Positions 44,241 to 55,311 of a DNA stretch of 64,000 bases are shown piece by piece. Location: NCBI RefSeq assembly GCF_024166365.1, contig NC_064827.1, forward strand, positions 15,789,001-15,853,000, written 5' to 3'. A program made the position numbers and the translations under genes. Source of the DNA: Elephas maximus indicus (lineage: Eukaryota; Chordata; Mammalia; Proboscidea; Elephantidae). Below the pieces are notes generated by a model that was not told the DNA's origin, made no database searches, and saw only the letters and a list, made by a program, of their open reading frames with translations. Numbering within the stretch: position 1 is the stretch's first letter; every line of letters begins with the position of its first letter.

Positions 44241-44957
44241 GTTGTTCTCTTTTTAGTATACATTTATAGACAGAATTCCTTGAGGAAAGGGACTGTGTTT
44301 TAGACTCTGTGCTAAATATTTGAAGGAATAGGGCAACCCCACGAGAAGCTGGACCTACAGAACAACCCTAGGTGTTGACACTTCCCAAACGGTATTCCTC
44401 GGAGCACTGGGCCAGCGAGACCTCAGTACCTAATAGAATGAGAAATTCTGCTGGCAATTGCCTTTTCTTGAAGATTCATAAAGTACGTTAGTATAGAAGA
44501 GTTGCAATGAAGAAATCCGCTTTTTTTAGTCAAGTGTTTTCCAGTCTTATTGGACCAACAGCATACAGTGGGAAAACAAAACTCCCAAAGTTTAGACTCG
44601 AAGAAAGCTCTGGGCAGAGGGGGTGGTTGTGCAAGAGTCCCTGCCTCTCCTCTGGGTTTTTCTTCCTCACTTTACTTTCTGCTGTTGATTCTATTGACTT
44701 CCTGGGCTGTTCTGATGTCTCATTAAAGCCCTTTGCCTCCTCATAGTACAGCTGGTAATGGCTGCAATATTACAAAAAGTTTATTTAACACTAAGCGGAC
44801 CCCAAGAAAAATACACAGAAACATCAAGAAAGAAACCAATAGCCTGACTTCTGGGGGGCACGTTCCTGAACGTACCATAGCTAGCTGCTCTCAGGTAATG
44901 TCGCCTTGAGACTCTGGCTGATCCCCCAAGGACTGGCACACACCTATAGGCATCCAC
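44241..44957. other. Intergenic sequence without recognised features
   Basis: Single-copy in appearance; no gene or repeat is assigned. Confidence 0.5.
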
Positions 44958-45172
44958 CAACCAACCAACCAACCAGTTGCCATCGAGTTGAATTCTGACT
45001 CATGGCGACCCCATGTGTGTCAGAGGAGAACTGCTTAGTGGGGTTTTCAATGGCTGATTTTTTTCGGAAGTACATTGCCAGGGCCTCCTCCTGAGGTGCT
45101 TCTGTTGGACTCGAACTGCCAAACTTCTGGTGAGCAGCCAAGCATGTTAACTGTTTGTATCACCTGGCAAAA
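44958..45172 (-). mobile_element. AfroSINE, long-body, with (CCAA)n end
   Basis: CCAACCAACCAACCAACCAG, TTGCCATCGAGTTGAATTCT, CAATGGCTGATTTTTTTCGG and TTGTATCACCTGG. Confidence 0.8.
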
Positions 45173-45194
45173 GAAAATCTTCTGGTTCTCTTGT

Positions 45195-45382
45195 GTTAGT
45201 TAACTTCGAGTCGATTCTCACTCACAGTGACCCCATGTGTGCAGAGTAGAACTGTGCTCCATAGGGTTTTCAAGGCTGTAAACTTTCAGAAGCAGATCTC
45301 TAAGCCTGTCTTCCAAGATGCCTTTGGGTGGGTTTGAACTGCCAATCTCTTGCCTTAAGCATTTGTGCCACCTGGGGACTCC
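45195..45382 (-). mobile_element. AfroSINE, long-body subtype
   Basis: GTGTTAGTTAACTTCGAGTC, CATAGGGTTTTCAAGGCTGT and CATTTGTGCCACCTGGGGAC. Confidence 0.8.
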
Positions 45383-46398
45383 CTGCTTCTCTCGACCAAA
45401 TCCAACCCTAATCTCCCAAAGCCAGCAGCCCTGACTCTGCTTGTCCAAAGATCCCTTGGGGATCTTCCACATTGGTTTTGGGGGGCACCACTGGCTCTTT
45501 AAGATGGCACATCAAGCTTGGGCTCATGAAGCTTGCCTTAACTGACCAGAAGATACTGGACTAGACCAATAAATAGCTCAGTGATAACCCACAGGAAGGG
45601 AACTCAGCGATAAGGCAACCAGATGATCTGACTCACAAGTCTACCTCTCCAGGTTTCAGTGTGTTTACCAGGACAACGTCCAAGATGATGGATTTGTCTA
45701 GTGACTTCCCTTCAGATGACAACTCAGGTAAATGGGATTATTTTTTAACACAACAAACAAAATCAAAATGTTATGTGGAGCTTTCTTTAAAAAAAAAATG
45801 TATATGAGAATGAGTCCTTAACTCTTCGAAATCTGACTTACCCAACATCTCCGACTCCCCCCTCCCGCCTCCTCAAGTTACCGCAGACCAGTCAAGAAGA
45901 AGGTTATAAAGCATGCCTCTGACTTGGGCAATTTCAACCTCAACCTCTTCCCTTTTTCCCCAACATTTCTCTGGAAATCACAAGATTTCACCGCAGATTG
46001 ATACAACACCTAACCCCCCCATTGCAGAAACAAGGAGTTCTCTGTCAAAGGGCGAGTTTGTTCTTTCCGCAATCACAGAAGCCATTCATCTTTCTGCATA
46101 GAGATAGTTGGTGTTTTCATCTGTTTAAGGTCTGGGGACTATTTCCTGGCACTTCTAGGGTACCAGCAAGAAGGCAGAACTGAACAGGGCTTATGGAAGA
46201 GCCAAATGGCCCTCTCTTACTAAAACAGTGGAAAGCTTCGGTTATAAATGGCACCCATCCTAAATACAAAAACTACAGGAACCTCAAAGTGTCAGCCCTC
46301 AAGAGCCAGGCCTCAAGGGATTGTGTGTTGGTGGCTAAGGAGGGAAAGCTGGAATAAGTGTCTCTGGAGAGGCGGGGGAAGTCAGCAGCCTAATACTC
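45383..46398. other. About 1 kb without recognised repeats
   Basis: It contains an exon-like short frame at 45690-45728 followed by GTAAAT, which I do not accept as a gene. Otherwise nothing is recognised. Confidence 0.45.
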
Positions 46399-46399
46399 A

Positions 46400-46587
46400 A
46401 AATCGTTATTGTTGTTCAATTCCCATTCATAGTGACCGCCTAGAACTGCCCCATAGTGTTTCCAGGCTGTGACCTTTCAGAAGAAGATCACCGGGCCTGT
46501 CTTCAGAGGCATCTCTGGGTGGGTTCAAACCACCAACCTTTTGGCTAGTAGTCGAGCACTTAATCACTGGGACCACCTAGGGACTCT
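46400..46587 (-). mobile_element. AfroSINE, long-body subtype
   Basis: TTCAATTCCCATTCATAGTG, CCCCATAGTGTTTCCAGGCT, GGTTCAAACCACCAACC and GGACCACCTAGGGACTC. Confidence 0.8.
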
Positions 46588-47060
46588 CACTTACAAAGTT
46601 TACCACTAACAAAAACTTTCCTAACCGATTTAGCCCTTCAATGCCAAAGGGGGAAGAAGGAGACTTGGAGAATGTGGCTGTCTCCCCCAGGGGTGTTGGG
46701 ACCAGGTGACCTTCAGGGCTGCCCTCAGCAACCCTCCTCTCTAAATATAGGGATTAAGCACTTTCCATGGTTTAACCTCCACCATGTCTTCAGAACCATA
46801 CCTGCCAATAAAGATACACTGTGGGTGATGGTAGTTGAATGGAAGGAGGAGTTCTTTCAAAATCATAAACAGAAAAGCACACTGAAGCCAACAGTAGTTG
46901 ACCTTATTGTTGAGCTATCACCCCATTTCCTCTGACAGTGTTACTTCTCAAAACCTTGGAGATGAGGTCTGAACTATCTGCGATAGTTCACTGAGGTTCC
47001 ACCACATTTCAGGGACTATACTGGGCAACAGAGATATATATAACCCTTACCCTCTGGGAA
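46588..47060. other. Intergenic sequence without recognised features
   Basis: An 87-codon frame at 46672-46935 lacks any family signature. Confidence 0.45.
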
Positions 47061-47063
47061 CCA

Positions 47064-47535
47064 CCACCCATCTGTCAGTCTGTCATATAGTGCTGGCTTG
47101 TGTGTTGCTATGATGCTGGAAGCTATGCCACTGGTATTTCAAATGCCAGCAGGGTCACCCCTGGTGGACCAGTTTCAGCAGAGCTTCCAGACTAATATGG
47201 ACTAGGATGAAAGGCCCAGAGATCTATTTCTGAAAATTAGCCAATGAAAATGTTATGGATCACAGAATATTTTCTGAGACATAATTCATTTACTTTGGAT
47301 GTGTCATCAGTAGGTACTTATCCCTGGAGAAGGACATCATGTTTGGTAAAGTGGAGGGTCAGTGAAGGAGAGCGAAACCCTCAACAAGATGGATTGACTC
47401 AGTGGCCATAACAATTAATTCAAACATACCAAGGATCATGAAGATGGCACAGGACTGGGCAATTTTTTGTTCTATTATACATGAGGTCACCAACATGAGT
47501 TGAGGCAACTCAATGGCAGCTAACCACAGCAACAG
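47064..47535 (+). mobile_element. Internally deleted RTE derivative
   Basis: CCACCCATCTGTCAGTCTGT, GATGCTGGAAGCTATGCCAC and TTTCAAATGCCAGCAGGGTC, then the RTE C-terminal/tail region with GGATGTGTCATCAGTAGG, ending GGCAGCTAACCACAGCAAC. Confidence 0.8.
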
Positions 47536-47998
47536 CCTTCTGGGAGCTCAGAAACCAGTAGGAACATCAGACATGAGCAGTTGATGTCAATATAATGCAG
47601 TAAGTGGTAAGACGAGAATCTGACTGGGGGCTCCTGGCAGCCTTCTTTAGTTTCTTGCAGGATTTCAGGATACGCAACCCTGGTCCTCTCACGGTGCTTA
47701 TTAGGAAACAACAAAGACTGGGGAGGCTTCTCAGGGGCAAATCCAAGCTCGATGAACCCAGAATACCTGCGATGAGCACCATTTGCCGAATGTTGTAGAG
47801 GGCAGCTCTTTGTCTCTCTCTTTTTGGTAACAGCAACTCTTTTCCTTCCCTGTTGCATCAGCCTTATGGGGCATTCATTAAGCCCACTCCCCAGACCCCT
47901 CCATGTCTAGGCAAGGATTTGGCATGAGACCTAAGCTAGCCAAACAAGATTCTCCAAGAACATGGTTAAAAAAAAAGGTTTTATTCTGATGTCACAAT

Positions 47999-48516
47999 TG
48001 TCTTAGTCATCTAGTGCTGCCATAACAGAAATACCACAAGTGGATGGCTTTAACAAAGAGAAATTTATTTCCTCACAGTCTAATAGGTTACAAGTCCAAA
48101 TTCAAGGCGTCGGCTCCAGGGGAAGGCTTTCTCTCTCTGTCCGCTCTGGAGGAAGGTCCTTGTTCTCAATCTTCCCCTGCTTGAGGAGCTTCTCACATGC
48201 AGGGACCCGGAGCCCAAAGGACGCACTCTGCTCCTAGTGCTGCTTTCTTGGTGGTATGAGGTCCCACCACTCTCTGCTTGCTTCCCTTTCCTTTTATCTC
48301 TTGAGAGATAAAAGGTGGTGCAGGCCACAACCCAGGGAAACTCCCTTTACCTTGGATCAGGGAGGAGACCTGAGTAATGGTGGTGTTACAATTCTACCCT
48401 AATCCTCTCAACATAAAATTACAATCACAGAGTGGAGGACAACCACAGATACTGGGAATCATGGCCTAACCAAGTTGACACATATTTTGGGGGGGGACAC
48501 AATTTGATCCATGACA
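47999..48516 (-). mobile_element. Solo MaLR/ERVL-type LTR
   Basis: TGTCTTAGTCATCTAGTGCT to AATTTGATCCATGACA, the same family and orientation as the 54.8-kb copy. Flanks ACAAT (left) and TACAA/ACAAC (right) are only an approximate target duplication. Confidence 0.75.
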
Positions 48517-48751
48517 TACAACCTAAAGGATTATCTGTTAATATCCAAGGACTTGCTGATTCTGTTCCTTCTTAAGGCCTGGTTTGCTCAGACTTTTCTT
48601 TGGTTCTGTGAGACGCGTTTGTAACCTCCCATTAATTTTCTTATTTCCTTAAGTAGCCAGAGTTGAGTTTGTGTTGCTCAAAAACAAAGAATCCTGACTG
48701 ACACCAAACTTTACTCCATGCCAGGCACGATAGCCCTCATCTAACAGCTTC

Positions 48752-49246
48752 CCTGGGGACAATGGTGGTTCAGTGGTAGAATTCTTACCTTCCATGCTGT
48801 AGTTAAGCGTTTGGCTGCTAATCAAAAGGTCAGCAGTTCGAATCCACCAGCCGCTCCTTGGAAATTCTATGGAGTGGTTCTGTTCTGTCCTACAGGGTCA
48901 CTATGTGGCTGAATTGACTCAATGGCAACAGGTTTGGTTTCTTTTTTGGTATGCTGAGACCCGGGTTGGATTCCAGGCCAATCCACCTCATGTGCAGCCA
49001 CCACCCATCGGTCAGTGGAGGCATGCCTGTTGCTATGAAAGCTGAATAGGTTTCAGTGGAGCTTCCAGACTAGGATGGAGTAGACCTGGTGATCCACTTC
49101 TGAAAATTAGCCAATAAAAATCCCATGGATTACGCTGATCTGATCCACAACCAGTCAAGGGAGTGGTGCAGGACCAGGCAGCATTTTGTTCTGTTGTGCA
49201 CAGGTCGTCATGAGTCAGGGGCTCACTGCTCGGCAGCTAACAACAG
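48752..49246 (+). mobile_element. tRNA-Gly-headed SINE interrupted by an AfroSINE
   Basis: The head is ATGGTGGTTCAGTGGTAGAA plus TTCTTACCTTCCATGC. It resumes at about 48945 with TGAGACCCGGGTTGGATTCC and continues to CGGCAGCTAACAACAGC. ATGCTG flanks the inserted SINE. Confidence 0.85.
48799..48944 (+). mobile_element. AfroSINE nested in a tRNA-Gly SINE
   Basis: GTTAAGCGTTTGGCTGCTAA, CAGCAGTTCGAATCCACC and GACTCAATGGCAACAGG. ATGCTG is repeated at the two junctions. Confidence 0.85.
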
Positions 49247-49249
49247 CGT

Positions 49250-49390
49250 CCCTGAGAGACAGGTCCTGTGTTCATTTCGAAGATAAAGAGATGAGTCTTG
49301 CGTATACAAGAACACACAACTAGTCAGTGCTGGAACCAAGATTTAAATCTGAATCAGCTGGTCTCCAAAGCCCAGACTCTTTCTTATTCA
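49250..49390 (-). repeat. MIR fragment
   Basis: AAGATAAAGAGATGAGTC, ACAACTAGTCAGTGCTGGAA and CCAAAGCCCAGACTC. Confidence 0.55.
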
Positions 49391-49462
49391 CCCCTCCATG
49401 TCCCCAATCCAAGGGCGTGCCAGTCAAGGACCATCTTTGCTTATGGCTTTCATGTGAATATG

Positions 49463-49958
49463 GCTTGTTTTTAGGTGTTGTTGAGCCGGTTCCTACTCAT
49501 AGCGACCATATGGACAACAGAATGAAATACCGCCTGGTCCTGCAGCAGTCGCACAATCTTTGCTATGCTTGAGCCCATTGTGAAGCCACCGTGTCAATCC
49601 ATCTCATTAAGGCTCTTCCTCTTTTTCAATAACCCTCCACTTTACCAAGCATAACGTCCTTCTCCAGGGACTGGTCCCTCCTGACAACATGTCCAAAGTA
49701 TGTGAGACAAAGTCTCACCATCCTTGCTTCTAAGGAGCATACTGGCCATACTTCTTCCAAAACAGATATTTTCATTCTTCTGGCAGTCCATAGTATTCTC
49801 AATATACTTTGCCAGCACCATAATTCAAAGGCGTCAATTCTTCGCTGGTCTTCTTTAACCATTGTCCAGTTTTTGCACGCATAAGAGGCAATTGAAAATA
49901 CCATGGCTTGGGTGAGGCGCACCTCAGTCTCAACATGACATCCTTGCTTACAGTTCAC
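49463..49958 (-). mobile_element. RTE-type LINE, 3' end
   Basis: TTAGGTGTTGTTGAGCCGGT, CCTGCAGCAGTCGCACAATC. The minus-strand 111-codon frame retains QAMVFSIASYACKNWTMVKE and LTYFGHVVRRDQSLEKDVML. Confidence 0.9.
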
Positions 49959-49959
49959 C

Positions 49960-50442
49960 AAATGGTCTCACACACATCAATGCATGTAATCCTCACAGCC
50001 ACCCAGGAGGTAGCTATCTTCATTGCATTAGAAGACAGGTAGACCCCAAGTGTGATCAGCCCCACCTCTTCCCCTCCCTGCTGTAACTTAGCGAGGCTGC
50101 AGAGTAAGTCCAAAAGCCTCAGCTTGGCCTTCTAGGCCCTTCCAGATTCAGGGCCTGGGCCTTGTGTCCTCCACTCCTCTTCTTGCACTTTGATCTCCAG
50201 CCATACAGAGCTACTTGCAGTTCCCCAAGCCCCCCAGGCTCTTCCATGCCTCTGACCCTCCCTCCACCTGAAATGTCACCTTCTCTACCCCCATCCCTAT
50301 CTATCCTCCACCTGGAATGCCCCCCCCCCCCCACATCTCACACCTGGTGAACCCTACTTATCTTTCCAGGCTCAAAGTAAGCCTGTCTTCTCCTTAGAAG
50401 CCTGTCCTTTGCCTTCTGCTCCCAGGTAGAACCTATACCCCC
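49960..50442 (+). repeat. MIR scrap followed by L2, with poly-C
   Basis: ATGTAATCCTCACAGCCACC is inverse MIR. From about 50090, ATGCCTCTGACCCTCCCTCC, CACCTGGAATGCC and TTTCCAGGCTCAAAGT are L2. A C13 run lies at 50320-50332. Confidence 0.55.
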
Positions 50443-50459
50443 ACTACATTGTGGACAGT

Positions 50460-50742
50460 GGGCAGAGGTGGTTCAGCGGTAGGACTCTCACCTTCCATGC
50501 TGAGACCCTGGTTCAATTCCAGGCCAATGCACCTCATGTACAGCCACCACCCATCTGTCAGATGAAGACAGATGAAGGAGAAAGGCTTGGCAATCTACTT
50601 CTGGAAAATCAGCCAGTGAAAACCCTACGGATCACAATGATCTGACCACAACCAATCATGGGGTACAGGACCAGGCAGCGTGTCTTCGCTTGTTCATGGG
50701 GTCCCCCATGAATTGGGGCCACAGCAGCTAACAGCAACAACA
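50460..50742 (+). mobile_element. tRNA-Gly-headed SINE
   Basis: AGGTGGTTCAGCGGTAGGAC, CTTCCATGCTGAGACCCTGG and TTCAATTCCAGGCCAATGCA give an almost intact tRNA-Gly(GCC)-like head. The tail ends GCTAACAGCAACAACAAC. Confidence 0.9.
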
Positions 50743-51410
50743 ACTGTGGACAGAATTCTGGGATGGCTCTAACATGATCTGATATCGTCGCAGACATTGA
50801 GGTGTCCTCAACATCCTTCCACCCTAAAAGTCCTTCTAATGCAGTCCTGCAACCGCTCCTTCTTGAGAGTGCTGTGGGATTAACACACTCCTGATTATTG
50901 GCACCATTCTCTGCCCACCTGAACGACCTTGGGAACTGGACCGTGGTTCTCTCATTTGAGCCAGCTTCTGTGCCCACGTCAGGGACTGCCACTAGTTCTC
51001 CTAGAAAAACTCTCCTAATGGAGTAGGGACCAACTGATCCTCCCCCATGCTTCCCTGAGAGGGGAGCAAGGACTCAAGTTCAGCCTGAGCCAGCAGATCA
51101 CTCTTGGCTTTGGGGTGTCTGAGGGAGGACGGAGGGTTCCTCGTGTCCCCCAGTGGCTCCCAGGTTGCTAGGGCTCCCCCCCCGGGTCCCACCTAGACAC
51201 ACCTTCACTCCGTTCCCTTCTCTACCTCCCCTTTGCCCCTCCTCCATCAGCTCACCTCAGCCCTAGGTCCCCTTTCTCCACAGACAGAGGGGGTTAGCTG
51301 GTGAACACTCTTAGCTGACCAGGAGTTCACAGGCTTGCCCCCACCCTTCTCAAGGCTGTTGGCACATCACGGGATGTTCCCAGAGTCTTCTCCAGCTTCA
51401 ACAACTTGCC
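50743..51410. other. Intergenic sequence without recognised features
   Basis: C-rich at 51170-51260; the ORF at 50609-50992 overlaps the SINE and is not a gene. Confidence 0.5.
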
Positions 51411-51411
51411 A

Positions 51412-51602
51412 GGCATGGCACTACTTCAATTTCACATATATTATCTCATTTAATTCTCACAGCCATTTTGTAATTATTATTTATTACTATTCTTACCGAT
51501 GAGGACATTGAAGCTCAGAGAAGTTAAGTAACTTGCCCAAGGTCACACAGGTAATGAGTGTGAGAGCTGGGATTCAAGGCTGTTCTGTCTGGTTCCAGGA
51601 CC
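51412..51602 (-). repeat. MIR
   Basis: ATTATCTCATTTAATTCTCA, GAGGACATTGAAGCTCAGAG and AAGGTCACACAGGTAATGAG, inverse MIR in good condition. Confidence 0.9.
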
Positions 51603-51733
51603 CCACCAGGCATGGGGAGGGAAAGGTGTCCACAGCCTGCCTCAGTCCCTACACAGGTGTCTACCTGCCTTCTCTGCTTTCTAAAGAGCAAGGCCTGTTT
51701 TTGCTTTTGTTTTTTGGCTTTTCCTACAGAGTA

Positions 51734-52096
51734 AGGGGCAGTGGTGGTTCAGCAGTAGAATTCCCACCATCTATTTTTTTTTTTTTTTTTATACAGGAGT
51801 CCCAGGTTCAATTCCTGGCCAGTGCGTTCACGCACAGACACCACCCGTCTGTTGTGGAGGCTTGTGTGTTGCTGTGATACTGAACAGGTTTCAGCAGAGC
51901 TTCCAGACTAAGATGGACTAGGAAGAAAGGCCTGGCAATCTACGTCTGAAAATCAGCCAGTGAAAACCATATGGATCCCAACAGCCTGATCCATAACCAG
52001 ACATGGGGATGGTGCAGGACCAGGTAGCGTTCAGTTCCATTGTGCATGTGGCTGCCACAAGTCAGGGCTGACCGGACGGCGTCTAACAACAACACA
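51734..52096 (+). mobile_element. tRNA-Gly-headed SINE with poly-T in the head
   Basis: CAGTGGTGGTTCAGCAGTAG, CCCACCATCTA, then 17 consecutive T (about 51774-51790) where the anticodon arm should be, then CAGGTTCAATTCCTGGCCAG. The tail ends CGGCGTCTAACAACAACAC. Confidence 0.9.
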
Positions 52097-52422
52097 GAAG
52101 GGCAGCAGCATCAACTCCCAGTTACCCCAGCGCCTTTTCCAGTGTTCTAGCATTTTCTACTGGGTTGTGTATGAGAGAAAACAAAAGCTCACAGGCTAAT
52201 GGGGAACATAGAGGGAGGCTCCAAGCCCCACGGAGGACGAGAAAAGGAAAGTCTGGCGCTTGAGCACTGTAAACTGGAGGGTTTTGAAAAGATCAAAGAG
52301 ATGTCTCAGCCTCTTTCATCTGGTGGGCCTGTGGTGCAAGGAGGACACAGCCCGCTAGGTGGCAGCAGAGAACCAGTCAGTGGGCGTCAAGGTGTCCCAA
52401 CCCTGGGGCGTCTAAACTCTGT
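52097..52422. other. Intergenic sequence without recognised features
   Basis: A short single-copy-looking interval. Confidence 0.45.
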
Positions 52423-52423
52423 T

Positions 52424-52716
52424 GGTCTGTTCTGTGCCATCGAGTCAATTCCAATTCACAGCGACCCTAAAGGACAGTAGAATGGCCCCATAGGCTTTCC
52501 AAGGCTACAATCTTTATGGGGAGCACGGGTGGCACAGCGGTTAAGCACTCGGCTGCCAACCGAGAGGTCAGCCGTTGGAACCTCGGTAAAGATTAAAAAA
52601 AACCAACCAAACCTGTGGCTGTCTAGTTGACTGCGACTCATAGTGACCCTGTAGGACAGAGTAGAACGGTCCCACAGGGTTTCCAAGGAGCAGCTGGTGG
52701 ATTCGAACTGCTCCTT
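52424..52716. mobile_element. Cluster of three AfroSINE fragments
   Basis: An inverse piece (52424-52518, GTGCCATCGAGTCAATTCCA), a plus-strand head (52519-52590, AGCACGGGTGGCACAGCGGT) and an inverse piece (52596-52716, GGCTGTCTAGTTGACTGCGA) abut one another. Confidence 0.8.
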
Positions 52717-52862
52717 AAGGCAGGTCTGAGCTGTCCCAAAGGGGTAACAGGTGGGCAGCATCCTACTAACAGTTTTCACTCTTGTTACCAAGCTTATTCT
52801 GTGCCAGACCCTGGGCCGAGCACGTGGGAAGCCTCACCTCCTTTAACCCACAACTCACCTAG

Positions 52863-53078
52863 GAAGGAGCCCCAGTGGCACAGTGGATAAAGCCTTTGGC
52901 TGCTAAACAAAGGGTGGATGATTTGAGTCCACAAGCTGCTCAGCAGGAGAAGGATGTGGCAGTCTGCTTCCGTAAGGATTACAGCCTTGGAAACCCTATG
53001 CGGCAGTTCTGCTCTGTCCTGTAGGGTCACTATGAGTTGGAATTGACTTAGCAATGGGTTTGGGTTTTTGGTGAACGC
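52863..53078 (+). mobile_element. AfroSINE, long-body subtype
   Basis: AGGAGCCCCAGTGGCACAGT head, GTGGCAGTCTGCTTCCGTAA and tail GGAATTGACTTAGCAATGGG. Confidence 0.9.
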
Positions 53079-53084
53079 ATGAAG

Positions 53085-53225
53085 CAGGTACTTCATAAAA
53101 TTAGCCTCGCTTTATAGATGCTGACTCTGAGGCTCTGGAGTTTGTTTTGCTCCAGGTCACACAGATTGAAGAGATGGGATCCAGGCAGTTTGGACTCTAG
53201 AGCCCCTGTTTTTAGCCTCAGGGCT
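53085..53225 (-). repeat. MIR fragment
   Basis: CTCCAGGTCACACAGATTGA and CTGACTCTGAGGCTCTGGAG. Confidence 0.65.
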
Positions 53226-53267
53226 ATACTGCCCTGAAGAAAAGGAAAAGGCAGTTGCTTGGAAATG

Positions 53268-53424
53268 TTGGGAGCCCTGATGGCATAGTGGTTAATAGCT
53301 TGGCTGCTAACCAAAAGGTCAGCAGTTTGAATCCACCAGCTGCTCCTAGGAAACCCTATGGGCCATTTCTACTTTGTCCTATAGGGTCATTATGAGTCGG
53401 AATCCACTCAACAGCAACAGATGT
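53268..53424 (+). mobile_element. AfroSINE
   Basis: GGAGCCCTGATGGCATAGTG head, CAGCAGTTTGAATCCACC and tail CCACTCAACAGCAACAG. Confidence 0.9.
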
Positions 53425-54085
53425 TGTACAGTTTATTTGGTGGAAGTGTTGTAGGTGAGGGCAGGTGGCAGAGCAGACGGAGCCTGAGGCAGAGGCAGGT
53501 CTGAGGATTGTGACCCCAGAGGGAAGCCAGCGGGATTCTGGGAAGCAGGATGTGGTTTTCCAGGCTGAGGATAAACTGACCTTCTGAGGAACCTTTATTT
53601 GAAGAGTCCAGACCCAGCCTACCAGGGGCTCATAGCCCCGAAAGAACCTGGCACGTCATAAACTGCAAACCTCTCAAAGACGCAACAAGGTACCTGTGTA
53701 AGGGTGTGTAAGGACTCCCTCCTTGAGCTCCAAGAAGCTACCGAGATAGAGAGTATGTCTTCACACAGGTCTTAGTGTCCCCATTGTGTTGAGTTTGGTC
53801 CTCTAGCCCCCTCTGGGGGAGTGGATGATGCCAGCTGCCCTACAGTCTCCACCCAGGGCACACTCAAGCCCCCTGACTTAGTCCATGTCACAGGGGACTT
53901 GAGGGAGACCTGAGGTCCAGGTCAGTGCCTCCTTCCTGGTGGTCTTGCTGCCAGTCATCCCAGGGTCCAGTTTAGCTGTAGACTCCAGCTTATCACAAGC
54001 CTTGGGCTCCTTGGCTCAGAAGTGCCTTCTCTCAGCCACTAGGACTCTCCGGGAGCTACCAGACATGACCCAAGGTTCAGATTGA
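53425..54085. other. Intergenic sequence without recognised features
   Basis: Single-copy in appearance, moderately GC-rich; no gene is supported. Confidence 0.5.
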
Positions 54086-54087
54086 AA

Positions 54088-54522
54088 TTGCTCTTCCCAA
54101 AGCCATTGACACCAGGCACCTGTATTATTCATGATTGTCGTCTAAAATCTCCGGACCCAGCTGCACGCCCAGGAACTCAGACTAAGTCGTGTTCCATTGT
54201 TCTACCTCAGGGCCTTTGCCCTATACTCTCTGTCTGGGATGCTCCTCCGTCATCTCTGCCTGGCTGGCTCCTTCTCATCATTTAGATCTTTGCTTAAATT
54301 TTTCCTCCTCAGAAAGGCTTTCCCTGTCCACTCAATGCTTTCTAACCCACCACCTAACACATTGGGCATTTGTTTTGTTTATTTTACTTTTCTATCTCAT
54401 AGAATATAAGCTCCACAAGTGTAGGGACTTGTCTGACTTTGTCACCCTGGAATCCCCAAGTCTATTACAGTCTCAGCATGTAGCTGGTGCTTAGGAAATA
54501 TTTGCTGAATGAATGGGTTGTA
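54088..54522 (+). repeat. L2 3' region
   Basis: CAGGGCCTTTGCCCTATACT, TCAGAAAGGCTTTCCCTGTC, GAATATAAGCTCCACAAGTG and AATATTTGCTGAATGAATGG are in L2 consensus order. Three ORFs of 65-100 codons here belong to this fossil. Confidence 0.85.
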
Positions 54523-54817
54523 AGTTGGTGATTCTATCTCTGGCTAATCTTCAACCTTTATGGTTATTAATCATTTCTTACTTTCTATCTTCTTCTCCAC
54601 TCACACTCCTGTCTCCCGCCTAAGAAGGTCCAGTCCCCCCGCCCCGTTTTCTTTCTTGCCAATTCCAGTGACCATTAAACAATATAAAAGCACATTGATA
54701 CCGCCCTCACACAGGACAGCTCTTGTCCACAGCCAAGGTGGAAGTGAAAACTGGAAAGCTTTGGGATCCAGAAGGAGTGGGGCCCCAGAGCGCTAAGGGG
54801 GAGGGGACTTTAGTGAC

Positions 54818-55311
54818 TGTCTTAGTCATCTAGTGCTGCTGTAACAGAAATACCACAAATGAATGGCTTTAATAAAGAGAAGTTTTTTTTTCTCACAGTA
54901 AAGTAGGCTAAAAGTCCAAATTCAGGGCGTTGGCTCCAGGGGAAGGCTTTCTCTGTCTCTGGAGGAAGGTCTTTCTCATCAATCTTCCCCTGGACTAGGA
55001 GCTTCTCTGCACAGGAACCCTGGGTCTAAAGGAAAAGCTCTACTCCCGGTGCTCCTTTCTTGGTGGTATGTAGTCCCCCTGCCTCTCTGCTCACTTCTCC
55101 CTTTTATATCTCAAGAGATTGCCTCAAGACACAATCCAGTCTTGTAGGTTGAGTCCTGCCTCACTCACACAACTGCCACCCATCCTTCCTCATTAACATC
55201 ATAGAGGCAGGATTTACAACAAGCATATAGGAAAATCACACAATACCAGGAATCATGGCGCAGCCAAACTGTTACACACATTTTTGAGGGGTCATAATTC
55301 AATCCACGACT
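54818..55311 (-). mobile_element. Solo MaLR/ERVL-type LTR with target duplication
   Basis: It starts TGTCTTAGTCATCTAGTGCT and ends TTCAATCCACGAC-T. Exact 5-bp repeats GTGAC flank it (54813-54817 and 55312-55316). It lies about 0.4 kb upstream of the putative MLANA exon 1. Confidence 0.85.

Noticed and set aside
45690-45734. Short frame MMDLSSDFPSDDNSG followed by GTAAAT, resembling an exon with a donor
   Set aside because: There is no convincing acceptor, no family match and no neighbouring exon; a 15-codon match to splice rules is expected by chance.
46672-46935. 87-codon ORF
   Set aside because: No recognisable motif, and length is within chance expectation for 64 kb; human has no gene here as far as I recall.
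50460-50535. tRNA-Gly gene candidate
   Set aside because: The head resembles tRNA-Gly(GCC) but has mismatches in the stems and continues into the SINE body; the same unit recurs in several copies.
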